DNA from: Steromphala cineraria
Lineage: Eukaryota > Mollusca > Gastropoda > Trochida > Trochidae
Length of the DNA stretch: 64,000 nt
Assembly (NCBI GenBank): GCA_916613615.1
Contig: OU744733.1
Coordinates: 35,875,939 to 35,939,938 of the forward strand
Direction of reading: 5' to 3'
Shown here: positions 61,404 through 64,000 of the stretch, piece by piece
How the letters are laid out: every line of letters begins with the position of its first letter
Position numbering within the stretch: the stretch's first letter is position 1
Position numbers and translations under genes: made by a program
Notes under the pieces: model-generated
What the model was told of the DNA's origin: nothing
What the model saw: only the letters and a program-made list of their open reading frames with translations
The model's database searches: none

Positions 61404-62639
61404 TCATTTAAATATCTGAGTTTTCTTCAAAAAGAGCGCAACATTTTTCAAAAGTGATACATCCTTGCTAGATATTAAATTATAAAGATTCATTCTTGTA
61501 GGATGGTTGATATAATATGAAGGTACATACAATTTTCTAAGATGTTCATAATATGGACATATGAGAATAACATGATATTCATCTTGAATCCCTTTTAAAC
61601 AACAGCGAGTGCAAGTTAAATCATGTATGTTAATATTATCACATTGTCTAAACTTCTGTACTTGAAGATTATGAGACTGACATCTTATTTTAACAATTAA
61701 CCTCTTAATATCTTTAGGTACAACATCAGTGCATATATATGCTTCAGCCTCAAAGACAGACTTAATTGACTTATAAAAAGAAAGATAATGTGACTTGTCT
61801 AATCTAGTATACCATTCTTGATTAATTTCAATACAACGATGCTTAAATGCAGACATGAATAGAGAAACATCTCCAAAGTCTTGATTTACCCACGCATATG
61901 AAAATCCTGTTGTATGTAATAGTGTGCGAACATGGGATACCCAGTTTCGGCTACCATTTTCATCTTGTTGCTTTAACATTTGATAACATGCTGCAGGATG
62001 CCTTGACGGGTGTAATCGTACTACCCGGCACCAGTACCTAATACAGTTGCAATAGTATCTAACACATAAATTGTATCTGCCAGTTTCTCCTAAAACAGCT
62101 ATATTAGAATATTTCTTACTGATTGATAAATATTTCTTAATAAAATTATTTTGAACCTTTTCAATGGAATCTCTGAAGCAATACCCCCAGATTTCACTGC
62201 CATACAAGGCTATAGGGGCTATCTTTGTATCAAAAATATTCATCACAGTTTTAAATCCAATGTTAGGGAACTTGCGTAACAAACGATAAATAGGAAAAGA
62301 TGCACGTTGTGCTTGTAAGGCTAATTTTTCACAATTCCTTGACCAAATTAATCGAGATGAAAAAATGACACCTAAATATTTATAATAAGTCGTAGCACGT
62401 ATTTCTTTTTCACCAAAAAAACATCTTTCTGTTCTTTTTAAGTAACCACCATTTCTGAAAACAACAATATTTGACTTCTCTAAATTAACTTCAAACCCCC
62501 ACATCATACAGAATCGGTTTAATATATCAAGTTTTCTTTGTAAATCAATGGGCGAATCGGCAACAAGAACAACGTCATCTGCAAATAGTAGTATTCTTAT
62601 CACTTCAATACATTCATTTATAAATATACCATTACCATT
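61404..62639 (-). CDS. Non-LTR retrotransposon ORF2 C-terminal part (RT palm to zinc motif)
   Basis: The minus-strand frame is open from the 5' truncation to a stop at 61404. An internal Met lies at 62603, but the frame has no true start. It enters at the catalytic RT box LLFADDVVLVA, then MMWGFEVNLEKSNIVVF (the N-x-x-K-S/T motif) and TYYKYLGVIFSS, all typical of LINE RT. The middle (ALYGSEIWGYCF, VQNNFIKKYLSI) matches the thumb region of invertebrate LINEs. Near the end CTRCCLKGIQDEYHVILICP has a C-x2-C...H-x4-C zinc motif. About 400 codons are intact. Endonuclease and the RT fingers are missing because of truncation, so the copy is not active. The family is probably CR1/Jockey-like with a microsatellite tail, by inference. 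Confidence 0.9.
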   Translation of the reverse strand, partial: NGNGIFINECIEVIRILLFADDVVLVADSPIDLQRKLDILNRFCMMWGFEVNLEKSNIVVFRNGGYLKRTERCFFGEKEIRATTYYKYLGVIFSSRLIWSRNCEKLALQAQRASFPIYRLLRKFPNIGFKTVMNIFDTKIAPIALYGSEIWGYCFRDSIEKVQNNFIKKYLSISKKYSNIAVLGETGRYNLCVRYYCNCIRYWCRVVRLHPSRHPAACYQMLKQQDENGSRNWVSHVRTLLHTTGFSYAWVNQDFGDVSLFMSAFKHRCIEINQEWYTRLDKSHYLSFYKSIKSVFEAEAYICTDVVPKDIKRLIVKIRCQSHNLQVQKFRQCDNINIHDLTCTRCCLKGIQDEYHVILICPYYEHLRKLYVPSYYINHPTRMNLYNLISSKDVSLLKNVALFLKKTQIFK

Positions 62640-62652
62640 AAGGATTGGTATC

Positions 62653-64000
62653 GTTCATTATTGTCGTATTCAAATATACTGCAATACACAAAGATGTATT
62701 GTAATCCTATTGCAATATTTTTCTACTTATCAAAATGAAGATTTTGCATACTCAAAAGAAATCAAAAGATTAAAAAATGCTAACGGTTTTCTATATAAAT
62801 ATTTAATCTTTTCAAATAGTGTTTGAGATAAAAGCTAATTTTTTTTATGTACATATCTTTCAGCGTGTATGCAATCAGGTGTGAATAAGTCATACAATTT
62901 ACCATACCTGCAGCTTTAAATAGTATTTTTCTTGCTGTTTTTGTACTATTGTAGTGTCGCGACACACCCTTTGCCTTTTGGGAAAACTACATGAATATTC
63001 GAAATAATTCATGAATCTTTACCATTGAAACCAGACATGTAAATGACATTACATCACTGATTTGAAATCATTTTAAACAGATAAGGGATGTAAATTATTC
63101 ATTATTGAATATACCTTCAGTGTGATTTTTTTTCAAAACAGGGTTCGAGTTGCTGTTGCTTAAAAGAGATTGCACAAGGTGCAAGCTGATAGGTTACTTT
63201 GGTTGCACTTTCCAAGATTGGCTGCACAAACAATTCATGTATATATATTGGAAAAACTTGATCTTTTTACTAAAACTCTTTAAGACTTACAAAATGTATA
63301 TTTCTAAGATGAAATAACTGTAATAAAGTTACACACCAATTAATTTTGCAAACTGAATGATTGATTTATGACACACAGGCCTGGGAGAGAAAACAAATTA
63401 CACATAAATGCCATCTTTTATGTTTGTCTTTGAAGTTATCACATTTACTGTTACCTGCACTAGGTGCAACATGCTTGTAAATCATACTTGCACTTGCTGA
63501 TATGAACTTGAACAGCTGCAAGTTGTTAATGGCTAAACCAAAACCTGCAAAGGGTGAAGAGTTTTTTTTTTCTTAACTGCTACAAAAGGGTGATGAATCA
63601 TGTAGAATTGATAAAACCTTTTGAAATTGACTTGAGAATCTTTATCAAAATATTTCATATCATGAATAGAGAGTGCTATCCATACCTTCCTATAAATTAT
63701 ATAAGGCTTTGAAACTAACCATAAAGTGTGTAAATTCAATGTTGAAATAAAAACTGGCATGTGCTTTTGAAAAAGCAAGCAACAGGGTGTAAAAACTGTT
63801 CTAAGATTGGCAAATTTGATGACAGAAAAGGTGCCACTTCACATTATGATTGTTCCAAACACCAAGTTTCAATGAGTTTGGCTTCGTAGTTGTTGAGTTT
63901 TGGCGCTGAAACCAAAGTCGAAGTTGTGTTTCCATGGGAAAATACAAATATAGATGTAGGAAGAAGTTTCAAACCTCAACTAGAAAATTTATATTCATGG
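62653..64000. other. No recognised feature
   Basis: AT-rich sequence to the right edge. Short open frames at 62780-62965 and 63533-63778 have no recognisable motif. The word GTGCAA/TTGCAC recurs around 63180-63500. No MLH1 exon was found here. Confidence 0.5.

Larger units (their letters stand above)
61283..62639 (-). mobile_element. 5'-truncated LINE with (TCTG)n tail and 13-bp target duplication
   Basis: AAGGATTGGTATC flanks both sides (61270-61282, 62640-62652), a clear target-site duplication. On the minus strand the element begins inside RT and ends AATAAAG followed by about eight TCTG units instead of poly(A). It is a single insertion of 1357 bp. Confidence 0.93.

Overview
The window looks like intron-rich metazoan DNA, most likely from a bivalve mollusc or a close lophotrochozoan. 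Genes are broken into short exons with GT-AG splice sites. Interspersed elements have cores of 145-170 bp tandem repeats, (ACGG)n-like microsatellites and a GC-rich 3' hairpin, an architecture known from bivalve pearl/HINE (Helentron-derived) elements. There are also many TTAA-flanked MITEs and a TTAGGG tract. No prokaryotic gene organisation is visible.

Host genes. The backbone is the middle of MLH1, the MutL-homologue DNA mismatch-repair gene, on the minus strand. Five exons can be placed to the base: 35164-35071, 33641-33488, 30514-30451, 1660-1468 and 350-250. Their phases join without a break, 606 bp in all. The intron between 30451 and 1660 is about 28.8 kb. It contains a complete LTR retrotransposon, several MITEs, a degraded DDE transposase and a separate intronless plus-strand gene (22112-23500). 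That gene encodes a secreted protein with a coiled-coil stalk and a YWTD/LDLR-B-like beta-propeller. No further MLH1 exon was recognised right of 35164, so the 5' exons probably lie outside the window.

The LTR element (6422-18059) is a Ty3/Gypsy retrotransposon with TATCAT...ATGATA LTR ends and a 4-bp ATAG target duplication. It sits inside a copy of a tandem repeat whose empty form is present near 28.8 kb. It encodes protease, RT, RNase H, integrase, a GPY/F-like module, a chromodomain-like segment and a further domain that resembles a chromo-shadow domain. No gag is visible. The coding region carries frameshifts, two TGA stops, a 379-bp MITE in RNase H and 1.9 kb of tandem-core elements between integrase and chromodomain.

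Layout. 1-4 kb: MLH1 exons and TTAA MITEs. 4-5.3 kb: tandem-core element A. 6-19.4 kb: Gypsy element inside tandem-core elements C and B. 20.4-21.6 kb: 1.2-kb TIR element. 22-23.5 kb: beta-propeller gene. 25.3-27 kb: transposase remnant and TIR element. 27.4-29.7 kb: elements B and C. 30-36.5 kb: MLH1 exons among MITEs. 38-48 kb: inverted-repeat elements, tandem-core elements D and E and a LINE 3' end. 48.7-50.7 kb: a second LINE fragment and the second 1.2-kb TIR copy. 51-53 kb: a TIR element with three CRE-like palindromes and a telomere-like tract. 53.3-60.4 kb: a 23-bp satellite with higher-order structure. 61.3-62.6 kb: a 5'-truncated LINE with a 13-bp target duplication and a (TCTG)n tail. 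62.7-64 kb: nothing recognised.

The most interesting points are the gag-less Gypsy element with a possible chromo plus chromo-shadow tail, the mobile elements lying 16-18 bp from MLH1 splice sites, a duplicated decoy acceptor in front of an MLH1 exon, the satellite's higher-order structure, and a hammerhead-like motif in a foldback element.
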